From Bacteroidia bacterium (lineage in GTDB: Bacteria; Bacteroidota; Bacteroidia; Bacteroidales; UBA12481): a stretch of DNA of 13,147 nt. Positions 1 to 7,040 of the stretch are shown piece after piece. The translations under genes were made by a program, and so were the position numbers. The stretch covers positions 1 to 13,147 of the forward strand of contig JAPLDV010000540.1 of assembly GCA_026391235.1 (NCBI GenBank), written 5' to 3'. The notes under the pieces are model-generated. The model did not search any database. It was not told where the DNA came from and was given only the letters and a program-made list of their open reading frames with translations. Positions within the stretch are counted from its first letter, which is position 1. Each line of letters opens with the position of its first letter.

Positions 1-1708
1 TAGTAGTATCGTATCCTTTGATCGTCAGCCAGTCCATGAACTTGTGATGGAACACATTAAACTCTTCCCATGAATCACCCGCCTCGTCAACAAACGAAAC
101 CTTGCATTTGGGATCATTGGGATTCACCTTACGGCGACGGTGGTATACCGGAAGGAATACCGGCTCGATTCCGCTGGTTGTTTGCGACATCAGACTGGTT
201 GTGCCGGTTGGGGCTATGGTAAGCAATGCCAGGTTACGACGGCCTGCTGCGGTCATCTCTTCATATAATTTCGGATCAGCTTCCCTGATCCGGTTGATAA
301 ACGGGTTATTCTTTTCGCGCTGAGAGTCATACATGGGGAAAGCTCCCCGCTCACGGGCCATGTCAACCGATGAACGATACGCTTCGATAGCCAGACATTT
401 CTGCACTTCAACGGCAAAGTCGATGGCGATATCGCTTCCGTAAGTCAGATTCAAAGCAGCCAGCATATCGCCTTCAGCGGTTATCCCGATGCCGGTGCGC
501 CTGCCCATTTCGGTTTTCTTCCGGATATTCTCCCAAAGCTTTATTTCAACACGCTTCAATTCATAATCTTCGGGATCGTTATTGATTTTCCCGATTATAC
601 CTTCAATCTTTTCAATCTCCAGATCGATAATATCATCCATCATACGCTGTGCATAATGAACATGCGTTTTAAACTTATCGAAATCAAACCGGGCATTGGG
701 GGTGAATGGTTTATCGACATAGGAGAACAGGTTGATCGCAATTAACCTGCATGAATCATACGGACAAAGAGGAATCTCGCCGCACGGATTAGTTGAAACC
801 GTTTGGAAGCCCATATCGGCATAGCAATCCGGAATCGATTCCCGGATGACCGTATCCCAGAACAATACTCCGGGTTCGGCGGATTTCCATGCATTGTGAA
901 TAATCTTTTCCCACAATTTGCGGGCATCAATATCCTTCACGTGAGTCGGTTTATCAGAGCCGATCGGGAACTGCTGCCTGAACTGGCTATTGTTGATCAC
1001 TGCCTGCATAAACTCATCGGTAATCTTTACCGAAACATTGGCTCCGGTGACTTTCCCCTTTTCTGTTTTTGCATCGATAAAATTCTCGGCATCAGGATGT
1101 TTGATCGAAATACTGAGCATCAAAGCCCCGCGGCGGCCGTCCTGAGCAACCTCGCGCGTGGAATTGGAGTAACGTTCCATAAACGGAACCACCCCGGTGG
1201 ATGTCAGTGCCGAGTTCATTACCGGACTCATTGTGGGACGGATATGGCTCAGATCGTGGCCGACCCCGCCCCGGCGTTTCATCAGTTGAACCTGCTCCTG
1301 ATCAATCTTCATGATGCCACCGTAGGAATCGGCTGAACCTTCGTTACCGATCACAAAGCAGTTCGATAATGATGATATCTGAAACGGATTACCTATACCC
1401 GTCATCGGTCCGCCCTGGGGAATTATATAGGTAAAATTTTTCAGAAGCTGATAGAGCTCCTCCTCCGACATCGGGCTGGGATAGCGTTTTTCAATCCGGG
1501 CAATCTCCCGGGCCATCCTCCGGTGCATGTCATCCGGAGATAATTCATAAATATTACCCGCTGAGTCTTTCAGCGCATATTTATTGACCCATACGGTGGC
1601 TGCCAGTTCGTCTTCTCCGAAATAAGCACGGGATGCCTCAACCGCCTCCTCCAAACTATAAGTCTTACGACCTTTTTCTGTTTTCACCGACATTTCTTCA
1701 ATATACAT
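1..1708 (-). CDS. nrdJ: Adenosylcobalamin-dependent (class II) ribonucleotide reductase, 3' end cut by window edge
   Basis: Reduces ribonucleotides to deoxyribonucleotides for DNA synthesis, using vitamin B12 coenzyme as radical source, so it needs neither oxygen nor a separate radical subunit. The visible 569 residues are the N-terminal two thirds of a family usually near 850 residues; the rest lies before position 1. Catalytic residues are all seen: Cys117 in SNCFV, then N307-P-C309-G-E311 (thiyl-radical Cys309 and Glu311), and Cys320 eleven residues later, matching the spacing of the Thermotoga enzyme's radical and redox cysteines. PTGTTS at 500-505 is the usual phosphate-binding loop. No N-terminal ATP-cone is evident. 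The start chosen is the ATG at 1708-1706, since an in-frame stop lies about 17 codons upstream; Met6 (1693) is an alternative. Transcribed singly from a promoter in the gap to waaA. The family is certain; NDP rather than NTP as substrate is inferred from similarity. Confidence 0.95.
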   Translation of the reverse strand, partial: MYIEEMSVKTEKGRKTYSLEEAVEASRAYFGEDELAATVWVNKYALKDSAGNIYELSPDDMHRRMAREIARIEKRYPSPMSEEELYQLLKNFTYIIPQGGPMTGIGNPFQISSLSNCFVIGNEGSADSYGGIMKIDQEQVQLMKRRGGVGHDLSHIRPTMSPVMNSALTSTGVVPFMERYSNSTREVAQDGRRGALMLSISIKHPDAENFIDAKTEKGKVTGANVSVKITDEFMQAVINNSQFRQQFPIGSDKPTHVKDIDARKLWEKIIHNAWKSAEPGVLFWDTVIRESIPDCYADMGFQTVSTNPCGEIPLCPYDSCRLIAINLFSYVDKPFTPNARFDFDKFKTHVHYAQRMMDDIIDLEIEKIEGIIGKINNDPEDYELKRVEIKLWENIRKKTEMGRRTGIGITAEGDMLAALNLTYGSDIAIDFAVEVQKCLAIEAYRSSVDMARERGAFPMYDSQREKNNPFINRIREADPKLYEEMTAAGRRNLALLTIAPTGTTSLMSQTTSGIEPVFLPVYHRRRKVNPNDPKCKVSFVDEAGDSWEEFNVFHHKFMDWLTIKGYDTT

Positions 1709-1781
1709 GGCACTGATAAAGCGTGTTAGCCAATAAGTTAGACAAAGGGATTTATTTTAAAGAGGACTTTCGCCCTGTTAT

Positions 1782-1809
1782 CAAATTTAGCTCGGAGAGA
1801 ACAGACCAA
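1782..1809 (-). promoter_or_regulatory. Likely Bacteroidota promoter for nrdJ
   Basis: On the minus strand TAAATTTG (1789-1782) matches the Bacteroidota -7 box TAnnTTTG exactly. A TTG within a T-run (1809-1807) lies 17 bp upstream in the place of the -33 element. Transcription would begin near 1775, leaving a leader of about 65 nt before the nrdJ start. Assigned by consensus only. Confidence 0.5.
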
Positions 1810-1876
1810 AAAATCTATTTTATTAACATTTAGGGAACCTTTGTCATAAGGCTATTGGTAACCAGTGGTTTGTCCG

Positions 1877-1908
1877 GTTCATATCCATTTATGAACAGGT
1901 ACTGTTCA
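1877..1908. repeat. Two overlapping inverted repeats at the waaA 3' end
   Basis: GTTCATA (1877-1883) pairs with TATGAAC (1890-1896) across a 6-nt loop. TGAACAG (1892-1898) pairs with CTGTTCA (1902-1908) across a 3-nt spacer. The two share 1892-1896, so only one hairpin can form at a time. The second includes the waaA stop codon. There is no following T-tract on the minus strand, so this is not a classical intrinsic terminator. It could be a 3'-end stabilising structure for waaA mRNA or an operator upstream of nrdJ. The repeats are seen directly; their role is unknown. Confidence 0.45.
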
Positions 1909-3147
1909 CCATTTTTCCAATAAATATCTAATTATTAGATCACTAGACCCCATCTGGCTTTTCATGTAACTGATTGCCAGATTCCCTGATTCTGCGCGGA
2001 AATTCGCATCAGAGCAGAATTTCTTTACCAATGATGAGAAATTTTCAAAGTCGTTAACTTCGAATGCCGCTCCTACATCGATCAGGCTCTGTGCCTCCCT
2101 GAATTTGGTCCAATTCGGACCGAAGACAACCGGTATACCATATGCTGCGGGCTCAAGAATATTATGGATACCTTTCCCAAACCCACCTCCAATGAGCGCA
2201 AGATCGGCATAAGCGTAAAGGGAGGATAAGAGACCGATTGAATCGATAAGAATGACACTGTAATTATTTATGGCATCCGGCCAGGGGCAATCAATCCGAC
2301 TATGCCTGATAATCTCCCCAACAAACAATGCCTCTATCTGTAACAGGTGTTCCTCCGATATATCATGAGGAGCTATGACTAACCTCCACTTCTCTCTAAA
2401 CTCTATAAAATCGGGTGCTTTCCAAAGTTTCGCCAGCATCCTCTCCTCCGCTGGCCACGTACTTCCGCCAATCAACACAGGTTGTCGGTTGTCGGTTGCC
2501 GCTTGCCGGTTGGCAGTCATAACTGCGTCGACACGAGTGTCACCAGCGATCACGACATGCTCACAATGATGTTCTTTCAACAACAGCTCTGACGAACTAT
2601 CCTGTACAAAGATCCATTTGAAATTCTGAAGCTGCCGGAGGAAAACGCGTCCCCATTTTTTAAACAGGTACTGATCAGGGCGAAACCGTGCCGAGATCAG
2701 GTAAGACGGGATTTTCCGCTGATGCAAAATCTGTAAAAGATTTGGCCAGAAATCATATTTTACCAGGATGAAAAGATCGGGTTGAAGCTGATTCATCAGC
2801 ACGTTCATCTTTTTATTTGTATCCAGCGGAAGGTAAAAAACCAGATCGGCCAATGGGTAATTTTTCCGGATGTTGAACCCGGATGGGCTATAGAAGCTCA
2901 ACAGGATCCTGTCGTTGGGAAATGTTGCTTTCCATCGCTCCAATACCGGCCGGCCCTGCTCAAATTCGCCCAGTGAAGAAACATGCATCCACAGGGTGCG
3001 ATGTTTCTTATCAGCTTTCCAATGAGTAATAAGGAATTGGTTCGTCCGGCGGCCTTTGATCCAATGACCGGCTCTCCTGGAGAAGGGTGAAGCCAGGAGG
3101 ATGACCAGGTATAATATCCTGATCCCGATCTGATAAATCAGTAACAT
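1906..3147 (-). CDS. waaA: 3-deoxy-D-manno-octulosonic acid (Kdo) transferase
   Basis: Transfers Kdo from CMP-Kdo to the lipid A precursor at the cytoplasmic face of the inner membrane, founding the LPS core. The 413 residues fit the family. Residues 1-20 form a hydrophobic N-terminal membrane anchor. WMHVSSLGEFEQGRP (53-67) is the conserved motif with the probable catalytic Glu61. LISARFRPDQ (150-159) and AGDTRVD (201-207) close the N-terminal Rossmann domain. GGSTWPAEE (227-235) opens the C-terminal one, and GGGFGKGIHNILEPAAYG (320-337) is the CMP-Kdo-binding signature of this GT-B family. Residues 212-223, in the linker between domains, are encoded by a degenerate 7-nt tandem repeat. The start lies 6 nt after the stop of the upstream outer-membrane gene, so both are probably cotranscribed. 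Whether it adds one or two Kdo residues cannot be told from sequence. Confidence 0.96.
   Translation of the reverse strand: MLLIYQIGIRILYLVILLASPFSRRAGHWIKGRRTNQFLITHWKADKKHRTLWMHVSSLGEFEQGRPVLERWKATFPNDRILLSFYSPSGFNIRKNYPLADLVFYLPLDTNKKMNVLMNQLQPDLFILVKYDFWPNLLQILHQRKIPSYLISARFRPDQYLFKKWGRVFLRQLQNFKWIFVQDSSSELLLKEHHCEHVVIAGDTRVDAVMTANRQAATDNRQPVLIGGSTWPAEERMLAKLWKAPDFIEFREKWRLVIAPHDISEEHLLQIEALFVGEIIRHSRIDCPWPDAINNYSVILIDSIGLLSSLYAYADLALIGGGFGKGIHNILEPAAYGIPVVFGPNWTKFREAQSLIDVGAAFEVNDFENFSSLVKKFCSDANFRAESGNLAISYMKSQMGSSDLIIRYLLEKW
2481..2515. repeat. Heptanucleotide tandem repeat inside waaA
   Basis: Five consecutive 7-mers on the plus strand read gttgtcg, gttgtcg, gttgccg, cttgccg, gttggca (consensus GTTGYCG, decaying at the end). 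The array lies entirely within waaA. A 7-nt unit gives a 7-residue period, and the tripeptide NRQ indeed recurs at residues 213 and 220 of WaaA. The array covers the loop joining the two Rossmann domains. Confidence 0.8.
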
Positions 3148-3153
3148 GTTGTG

Positions 3154-3903
3154 CTAAAAATAGGTATAGGTTCCGGTGTTTTTTTTGTCAACAGGAAATA
3201 TCCAGCCAATACGAATACCGAAAAGAAAATCGTGCCGAAGCATATTATCCGGTCCATGCAGATTATACAGCCAGTCGCGCCGGCACATCGTCCAGGCCTG
3301 ATGAAACTCAAATCCTGCATAGAAGTTGATGGGATTATTGTTATCCAGATGAAGATACCCGATAAACTGGTTCATCGCAAAACCGTTTGTCAGATAGTCC
3401 AGCATTTTTACGTAATCATCCATAATAATCGGTATGCTGTTCTCCTCCAGTCGAAAAAAAGTTTTGTACTGAAGTAGCCCTGCCCCGGCCGTGATCACCA
3501 GTCCGGAATTCGGGTTCGGCCCGATCACCGGGAAAAGTTTTCCAAATCGTAATCCTGCATAAAATCCTCTTTCACTGATAGTTGGAAGCATTCGTTCGCC
3601 GTTTGTAGTAATCAGGTAGCCCGTCTTGTCCTTCAATCCGTTGAGAATGCTGTCCTCCTTGAACTTGTTCCCGAAAATGAAGGTATAATCGGCCGCCAGT
3701 AACCAGTTAGATCTGGTTTTAAACCAATAGGAGCCGCCAACACCCATGTTTAATCCGTATCGGGATGCTATATCACCCTTTGGCAGGTGGCCGCTCACAT
3801 GAAACGAAAACATGTGCATTTGCTGTGCGGTATCTTTAATACTCTGGGCAGGAAGAAGAACAGGAAAGAACAGGAAAGCAAGGGCAAGGATTTTCTTTGC
3901 CAT
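3154..3903 (-). CDS. Conserved Bacteroidota outer-membrane beta-barrel protein, function unknown
   Basis: A 249-residue exported protein. Residues 1-19 are a clear signal peptide (two Lys, a Leu/Phe/Ala core, probable cleavage after LPAQ). The mature part alternates polar and aromatic residues, has Gly-rich turns such as GVGGSYWF and AGLRFGKLFP, and ends in Phe (TYTYF), the C-terminal aromatic typical of BAM-inserted barrels. About 230 mature residues suit an 8- to 10-strand barrel. I recognise the ERGFYAGLRFGKLFPVIGPNP and GFEFHQ regions from uncharacterised Bacteroidota proteins but know no function. It precedes waaA by 6 nt, hinting at an envelope or LPS-related role. A perfect 10-bp tandem duplication (3858-3877) lies in the signal-peptide coding part. 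Start at the ATG 3903-3901, with a promoter box about 24 bp upstream. Confidence 0.8.
   Translation of the reverse strand: MAKKILALAFLFFPVLLPAQSIKDTAQQMHMFSFHVSGHLPKGDIASRYGLNMGVGGSYWFKTRSNWLLAADYTFIFGNKFKEDSILNGLKDKTGYLITTNGERMLPTISERGFYAGLRFGKLFPVIGPNPNSGLVITAGAGLLQYKTFFRLEENSIPIIMDDYVKMLDYLTNGFAMNQFIGYLHLDNNNPINFYAGFEFHQAWTMCRRDWLYNLHGPDNMLRHDFLFGIRIGWIFPVDKKNTGTYTYF
3858..3877. repeat. 10-bp tandem duplication in a signal-peptide coding region
   Basis: GAACAGGAAA occurs twice head-to-tail. It encodes part of the hydrophobic core of the outer-membrane protein's signal peptide on the minus strand. The unit is not a multiple of three, so a change in copy number would shift the frame close to the start codon. 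Confidence 0.6.
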
Positions 3904-3926
3904 GTTGATTAATTTATTTCAGCCGA

Positions 3927-3934
3927 CAAAGATA
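3927..3934 (-). promoter_or_regulatory. -7 promoter box for the outer-membrane protein-waaA unit
   Basis: On the minus strand TATCTTTG matches TAnnTTTG exactly, 23 bp before the ATG at 3903. Transcription would start near 3920 with a leader of roughly 17 nt. No clear TTTG -33 element is seen about 20 bp upstream, so it is a box match only. On the other strand the propeller gene has only an imperfect box (TACCTTGC, 3994-4001). Confidence 0.45.
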
Positions 3935-4029
3935 AGCAATCGTTGTTTAACATTTTTTAACCGCCATCCACAGTGCCATCTTTTGAAGAATATTACCTTG
4001 CATCTTTAAACCTAAACAACATTTACGAT

Positions 4030-4296
4030 ATGAATAAATTATCAACTGTTTCAAAAGGCCTGGTTACCGCTCTCCTGTTTGGCCTGATGTTCGGTTTGGT
4101 TCAGGCCGCCGACAAAAAAACAACGAAGATTGAGCCCAAAAAAGATTCGGTTTCATCCTCAACCTTTAGTGCGCTGAAATTCCGTAGTATAGGTCCTGCC
4201 TTTACTTCTGGCCGTGTGGCAGACATTGCCGTAAACCCGAAAAACTTCAGTGAATACTATATCGCAAGTCCGAACATATCGGCCGTATCCGCATAG
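4030..4296 (+). CDS. N-terminal fragment of the broken propeller gene
   Basis: 88 residues from the ATG at 4030. Residues 1-26 are a signal peptide (Lys-containing start, hydrophobic core, cleavage after VQA). Then comes FSALKFRSIGPAFTSGRVAD, the characteristic opening of this propeller family, up to EYYIA. The last dozen codons (SPNISAVSA) are out-of-frame readthrough past the deletion junction near 4263, ending in TAG. An in-frame ATG at 3973 would add 19 residues ahead of the signal peptide and is less likely. Confidence 0.6.
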   Translation: MNKLSTVSKGLVTALLFGLMFGLVQAADKKTTKIEPKKDSVSSSTFSALKFRSIGPAFTSGRVADIAVNPKNFSEYYIASPNISAVSA

Positions 4297-4316
4297 ATCC
4301 GAGAAATTCGGATGTT

Positions 4317-6647
4317 GTGTATGTTTCCTGCCAGGGTCCGCTGTGGGGGCCGGGCGGTGACCGTGGATTGTTTAAAACAACTGACGGAGGAGTTACCTGG
4401 AATAAAATTCTGGATATCAGTGAAAACACCGGCGTTTCGGATATCGAAATGGATCCCCGCAATCCGGATATCATCTATGTATCAGCTTACCAGCGCCGCC
4501 GTCATGTATGGACTCTCGTTGATGGTGGTCCCGAATCAGCTGTTTACAAAACCAGCGACGCCGGTAAATCATTCAAAAAGATCAACAACGGCCTGCCTGG
4601 CGGCGATATAGGCCGTATCGGATTGGCCATCTCACCGGTTAACCCTGATGTGGTTTATGCTATTGTGGAAGCTGCTGAAGGTTCAGGCGGATTTTTCAGA
4701 ACCAGCAATGGCGGGTTGAACTGGCAGAAAATGAGCAACCATGAATCGGGCTCAGCACAATATTACAGCCGAATTTACTGCGATCTATGGGATGTTGGCC
4801 GCGTATACTCCATGGAAACCGTTGCACAGGTGACCGATGATGGCGGAACCACCTGGAGAGCTCTCGGTGAAGATAAAAAACACGTGGATAACCACTGCTT
4901 CTGGATGGATCCCCGCGACCCGAAACATTACATTATCGGTTCCGATGGCGGAATGTACGAAAGCTTCGACCGGGCACTGACCTGGCAATACAAGCCCAAC
5001 CTGCCTGTGACACAGTTCTATCGCGTTGCAGTGGACAACGATCTTCCATTCTATAATGTTTATGGCGGAACCCAGGATAACAATTCATTTGGCGGGCCCT
5101 CCCGCAGTTTTCGGAATATCGGTGTCGTTAACGACGACTGGTGGGTAACCTGCGGCGGAGATGGATTTTTTCAACAGGTTGATCCAACCAACCCGGATAT
5201 CGTTTACTCGGAATCACAATTTGGCGGTCTCGTGCGCTACGACCGGAAAAGCGGTGAAGCTGTTGGTATTCAGCCGCAGGAGCCGCTTGGTGATGCCTAC
5301 CGCTGGAACTGGAATTCACCGATCCTGATATCAAAATTCGATCATGAAAGGCTCTATTTTGCTGCCAATAAGCTGTTTAAATCTGACAACTACGGCAATA
5401 AATGGACGGTTATCTCCCCTGATCTTACCCGCCAGATGGACCGGAATAAACTACCGGTAATGGGCATTGTTCAAAACATCGATGCCGTGGCTAAAAACAA
5501 TTCGACATCTGTTTGGGGGAATACGGTTGCACTGGCCGAATCGCCATTGAATCAGGGAACCCTGTTTGTTGGAACCGATGACGGATTGATCCAGATAACC
5601 ACCGATGATGGTAAAACCTGGACCAAAATCGAATCCGTTCCGGGTGTACCGGATATGACATACGTCAGTTACATATTGGCAGATAAATTTGATCCTAGTA
5701 CGCTGTATATCAGCTTTAACAACGTTAAACGTGCCGATTTCAAACCCTATCTCTTCAAAAGTACCGACCTCGGCAAAACCTGGAAGTCAATAGCAGCCAA
5801 CCTGCCGGAAAACGGTATGGTTCACGCCATTCAACAGGATCCTGGCAAAAGGGACCTGCTTTTCCTGGGTACTGAGTTTGGTTTCTGGGTATCGGTAAAT
5901 GGTGGTGAAAAATGGATTCAGATGAAAGCAGGACTGCCAACAACCTGCATTTATGATATCGTTATTCAGGAAAGAGAGAATGACCTGGTTCTGGCCAGTT
6001 TCGGTAGGGGATTCTTTATTCTGGATGATTATACCCCGCTGAGAAACTTTGTGGTGGCAGATCTCGACAAGGCTGCGCACATTTATCCGATTAAGGAAGG
6101 CATCATGTTCAGTCAGACCGGTGGTAAATATGGCCAGGGCCACAGTTATTTCTCCGCCCCAAATCCGGCTTACGGGGTAACTTTCACCTACTTTGTTAAG
6201 GATAAAATAAAAACCCTTAAAGAAATCCGCAAGGAGGCCCAAACAAAAGCCCGTAAAGATAGTATCAATCCACCATACCCAACCTACGCCGATCTTCGCG
6301 CAGAGGAGGAAGAGCAGGCTCCGTTCCTGTTTTTTACCATTAAGGATGCCGGCGGCAAAGTGGTTAAGGTGATCAAGATCGCCCAGTCGACCGGATTGGC
6401 CAGAATTAGTTGGGATTATGATCAGGAAATCAGCGGCAACATGAACCTGGGCGGCAAAGCCAACCCGATGGGAACGGCCCCTGCACCAGTCATGGCCCTT
6501 CCCGGAAAATATACCGTTGAGCTGGCCCGCAACGTGGGTGGTGTGGTCACTCCACTGGCAGGACCGGAACCTTTCTCCATCAGGCTGATCAATAATTTCA
6601 CCCTGCCAGCCAAAGCGCTATATCAGTGCAAATCAGGATGTTCCTGA
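4317..6647 (+). CDS. Central fragment of the broken propeller gene (Asp-box repeats)
   Basis: The frame opens at 4254 and family-like sequence begins at about 4266 (KSEHIGRI). The GTG at 4317 is the first possible start codon but lies inside a conserved blade, so it is not a natural start. Asp-box-like motifs include TDGGVTWNK, SDAGKSFKK, SNGGLNWQK, DDGGTTWRA, DNYGNKWTV, TDDGKTWTK, TDLGKTWKS and VNGGEKWIQ, which form blade turns in sialidase- and sortilin-type propellers. After the propeller a beta-rich region (FTIKDAGGKVVKVIK, then a Gly/Pro-rich stretch) resembles the fibronectin-like end domain of the family. Family sequence stops at NNFTLPAK; the last codons (ALYQCKSGCS) are out of frame. 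Without a signal peptide this piece would not be exported on its own. Confidence 0.7.
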   Translation: MYVSCQGPLWGPGGDRGLFKTTDGGVTWNKILDISENTGVSDIEMDPRNPDIIYVSAYQRRRHVWTLVDGGPESAVYKTSDAGKSFKKINNGLPGGDIGRIGLAISPVNPDVVYAIVEAAEGSGGFFRTSNGGLNWQKMSNHESGSAQYYSRIYCDLWDVGRVYSMETVAQVTDDGGTTWRALGEDKKHVDNHCFWMDPRDPKHYIIGSDGGMYESFDRALTWQYKPNLPVTQFYRVAVDNDLPFYNVYGGTQDNNSFGGPSRSFRNIGVVNDDWWVTCGGDGFFQQVDPTNPDIVYSESQFGGLVRYDRKSGEAVGIQPQEPLGDAYRWNWNSPILISKFDHERLYFAANKLFKSDNYGNKWTVISPDLTRQMDRNKLPVMGIVQNIDAVAKNNSTSVWGNTVALAESPLNQGTLFVGTDDGLIQITTDDGKTWTKIESVPGVPDMTYVSYILADKFDPSTLYISFNNVKRADFKPYLFKSTDLGKTWKSIAANLPENGMVHAIQQDPGKRDLLFLGTEFGFWVSVNGGEKWIQMKAGLPTTCIYDIVIQERENDLVLASFGRGFFILDDYTPLRNFVVADLDKAAHIYPIKEGIMFSQTGGKYGQGHSYFSAPNPAYGVTFTYFVKDKIKTLKEIRKEAQTKARKDSINPPYPTYADLRAEEEEQAPFLFFTIKDAGGKVVKVIKIAQSTGLARISWDYDQEISGNMNLGGKANPMGTAPAPVMALPGKYTVELARNVGGVVTPLAGPEPFSIRLINNFTLPAKALYQCKSGCS

Positions 6648-6801
6648 AAGTGCTGTAGAACAATACGATATCGTTGCCGGCGAAATGGTTAAAATACTAC
6701 CGCAAATTCAACAGATCAAACAGTCGGTCGACCAGCTCAGGAAAGAATTTGACAAGCTCGGATACCCCTGGACCCCGGGAAGAGAGATTCCCAAGTGGTA
6801 G
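6616..6801 (+). other. C-terminal remnant of the broken propeller gene
   Basis: Reading from 6616 in the frame of the N-terminal fragment gives about 61 codons starting RYISANQDVPESAVEQYDIV, with a heptad-like helical stretch (VKILPQIQQIKQSVDQL), then LGYPWTPGREIPKW and TAG at 6799-6801. Intact relatives end the same way (a helical segment, then PWTPGR-x-P-x-W). It has no start codon of its own near its beginning. Confidence 0.75.
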
Positions 6802-6843
6802 CACACCCGCACAAACTCAAACTCACACCATTTATTTTATAAA

Positions 6844-6967
6844 CGGAGCATTGTCATCCCGGCGAAGGCCGGGATCTCCTGACGCTGCACGGAGTCTTTT
6901 AAAACGCTCCTGCATTGTATCGCGGCAGCCGATGAGGTCCCCACCTTCCGGGGATGACAATGCTCCG
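6844..6967. repeat. 124-bp imperfect inverted repeat, REPIN- or MITE-like element
   Basis: The ends are perfect 17-bp inverted repeats, CGGAGCATTGTCATCCC (6844-6860) and its complement (6951-6967). Similarity between the arms continues with small gaps for about 45 bp. Each arm also folds on itself: ATCCCGGC-GAAG-GCCGGGAT (6856-6875) is a perfect 8-bp hairpin, and the right arm has a weaker CCCC/GGGG hairpin. Two REP-like hairpins in opposite orientation is the layout of a REPIN. ATAAA flanks both ends directly (6839-6843 and 6968-6972), as a 5-bp target duplication might, though the region is AT-rich. No transposase or RAYT gene is in the window, so it would be non-autonomous. Confidence 0.75.
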
Positions 6968-6996
6968 ATAAAAGGATTTTAAAAAATTTGCGTTAT

Positions 6997-7037
6997 AAGG
7001 GATAAGGACAGACTGATCTTATCCCTTTTTTCTTTTT
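6997..7037 (+). terminator. Intrinsic terminator of the propeller gene
   Basis: A perfect 10-bp stem, AAGGGATAAG (6997-7006) with CTTATCCCTT (7018-7027), closes an 11-nt loop and is followed by a T-rich run to 7037 broken by a single C. It separates the propeller gene and the palindromic element from the gene starting at 7053. Confidence 0.85.
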
Positions 7038-7040
7038 GCC

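Larger units (their letters stand above)
4030..6801 (+). pseudogene. Secreted BNR/Asp-box beta-propeller (VPS10/sortilin-like, 'glycosyl hydrolase' family) broken by two deletions
   Basis: Three pieces of one protein lie in order in different frames. The N-terminal piece (4030 to about 4263) has a signal peptide and reads to SEYYIA. The central piece (about 4264 to 6617) begins KSEHIGRI and ends at NNFTLPAK. The C-terminal piece (about 6616 to 6801) ends PWTPGREIPKW then TAG. In intact relatives as I recall them, roughly 70 residues separate YYIA from the SEHIG-like motif, and about 100 separate LPAK from the C-terminal segment. Both segments are missing, each loss shifting the frame; the second returns to the first frame. 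There are no stops or other lesions inside the pieces, so decay is recent or the gaps are assembly errors. At least nine Asp-box motifs (S/T-x-D/N-x-G-x-x-W/F) mark propeller blades. Intact members are exported proteins of about 1000-1080 residues, often labelled glycosyl hydrolases without proven substrate. The call as a broken gene is strong; natural versus technical cause is open. Confidence 0.85.

Noticed and set aside
803..1336. 177-codon plus-strand frame opposite nrdJ
   Set aside because: It is antisense to a well-conserved reductase with all catalytic motifs; its translation has no domain, signal or plausible start context.
2481..2515. Possible CRISPR or regulatory iteron array
   Set aside because: Units are 7 bp, contiguous and without spacers, and lie within waaA coding sequence.
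4257..4320. Programmed ribosomal frameshift in the propeller gene
   Set aside because: No slippery heptamer is present at either junction, and homologues as I recall them contain substantial sequence between the joined motifs, so material is missing rather than recoded.
5787..6242. 151-codon minus-strand frame opposite the propeller gene
   Set aside because: It is antisense to conserved Asp-box sequence, has no recognisable domain, and does not fit local codon use.
6674..6982. 102-codon plus-strand frame after the propeller gene
   Set aside because: It overlaps the C-terminal remnant in another frame and runs through the palindromic repeat; the translation is low-complexity Ser/Arg/Pro without features.
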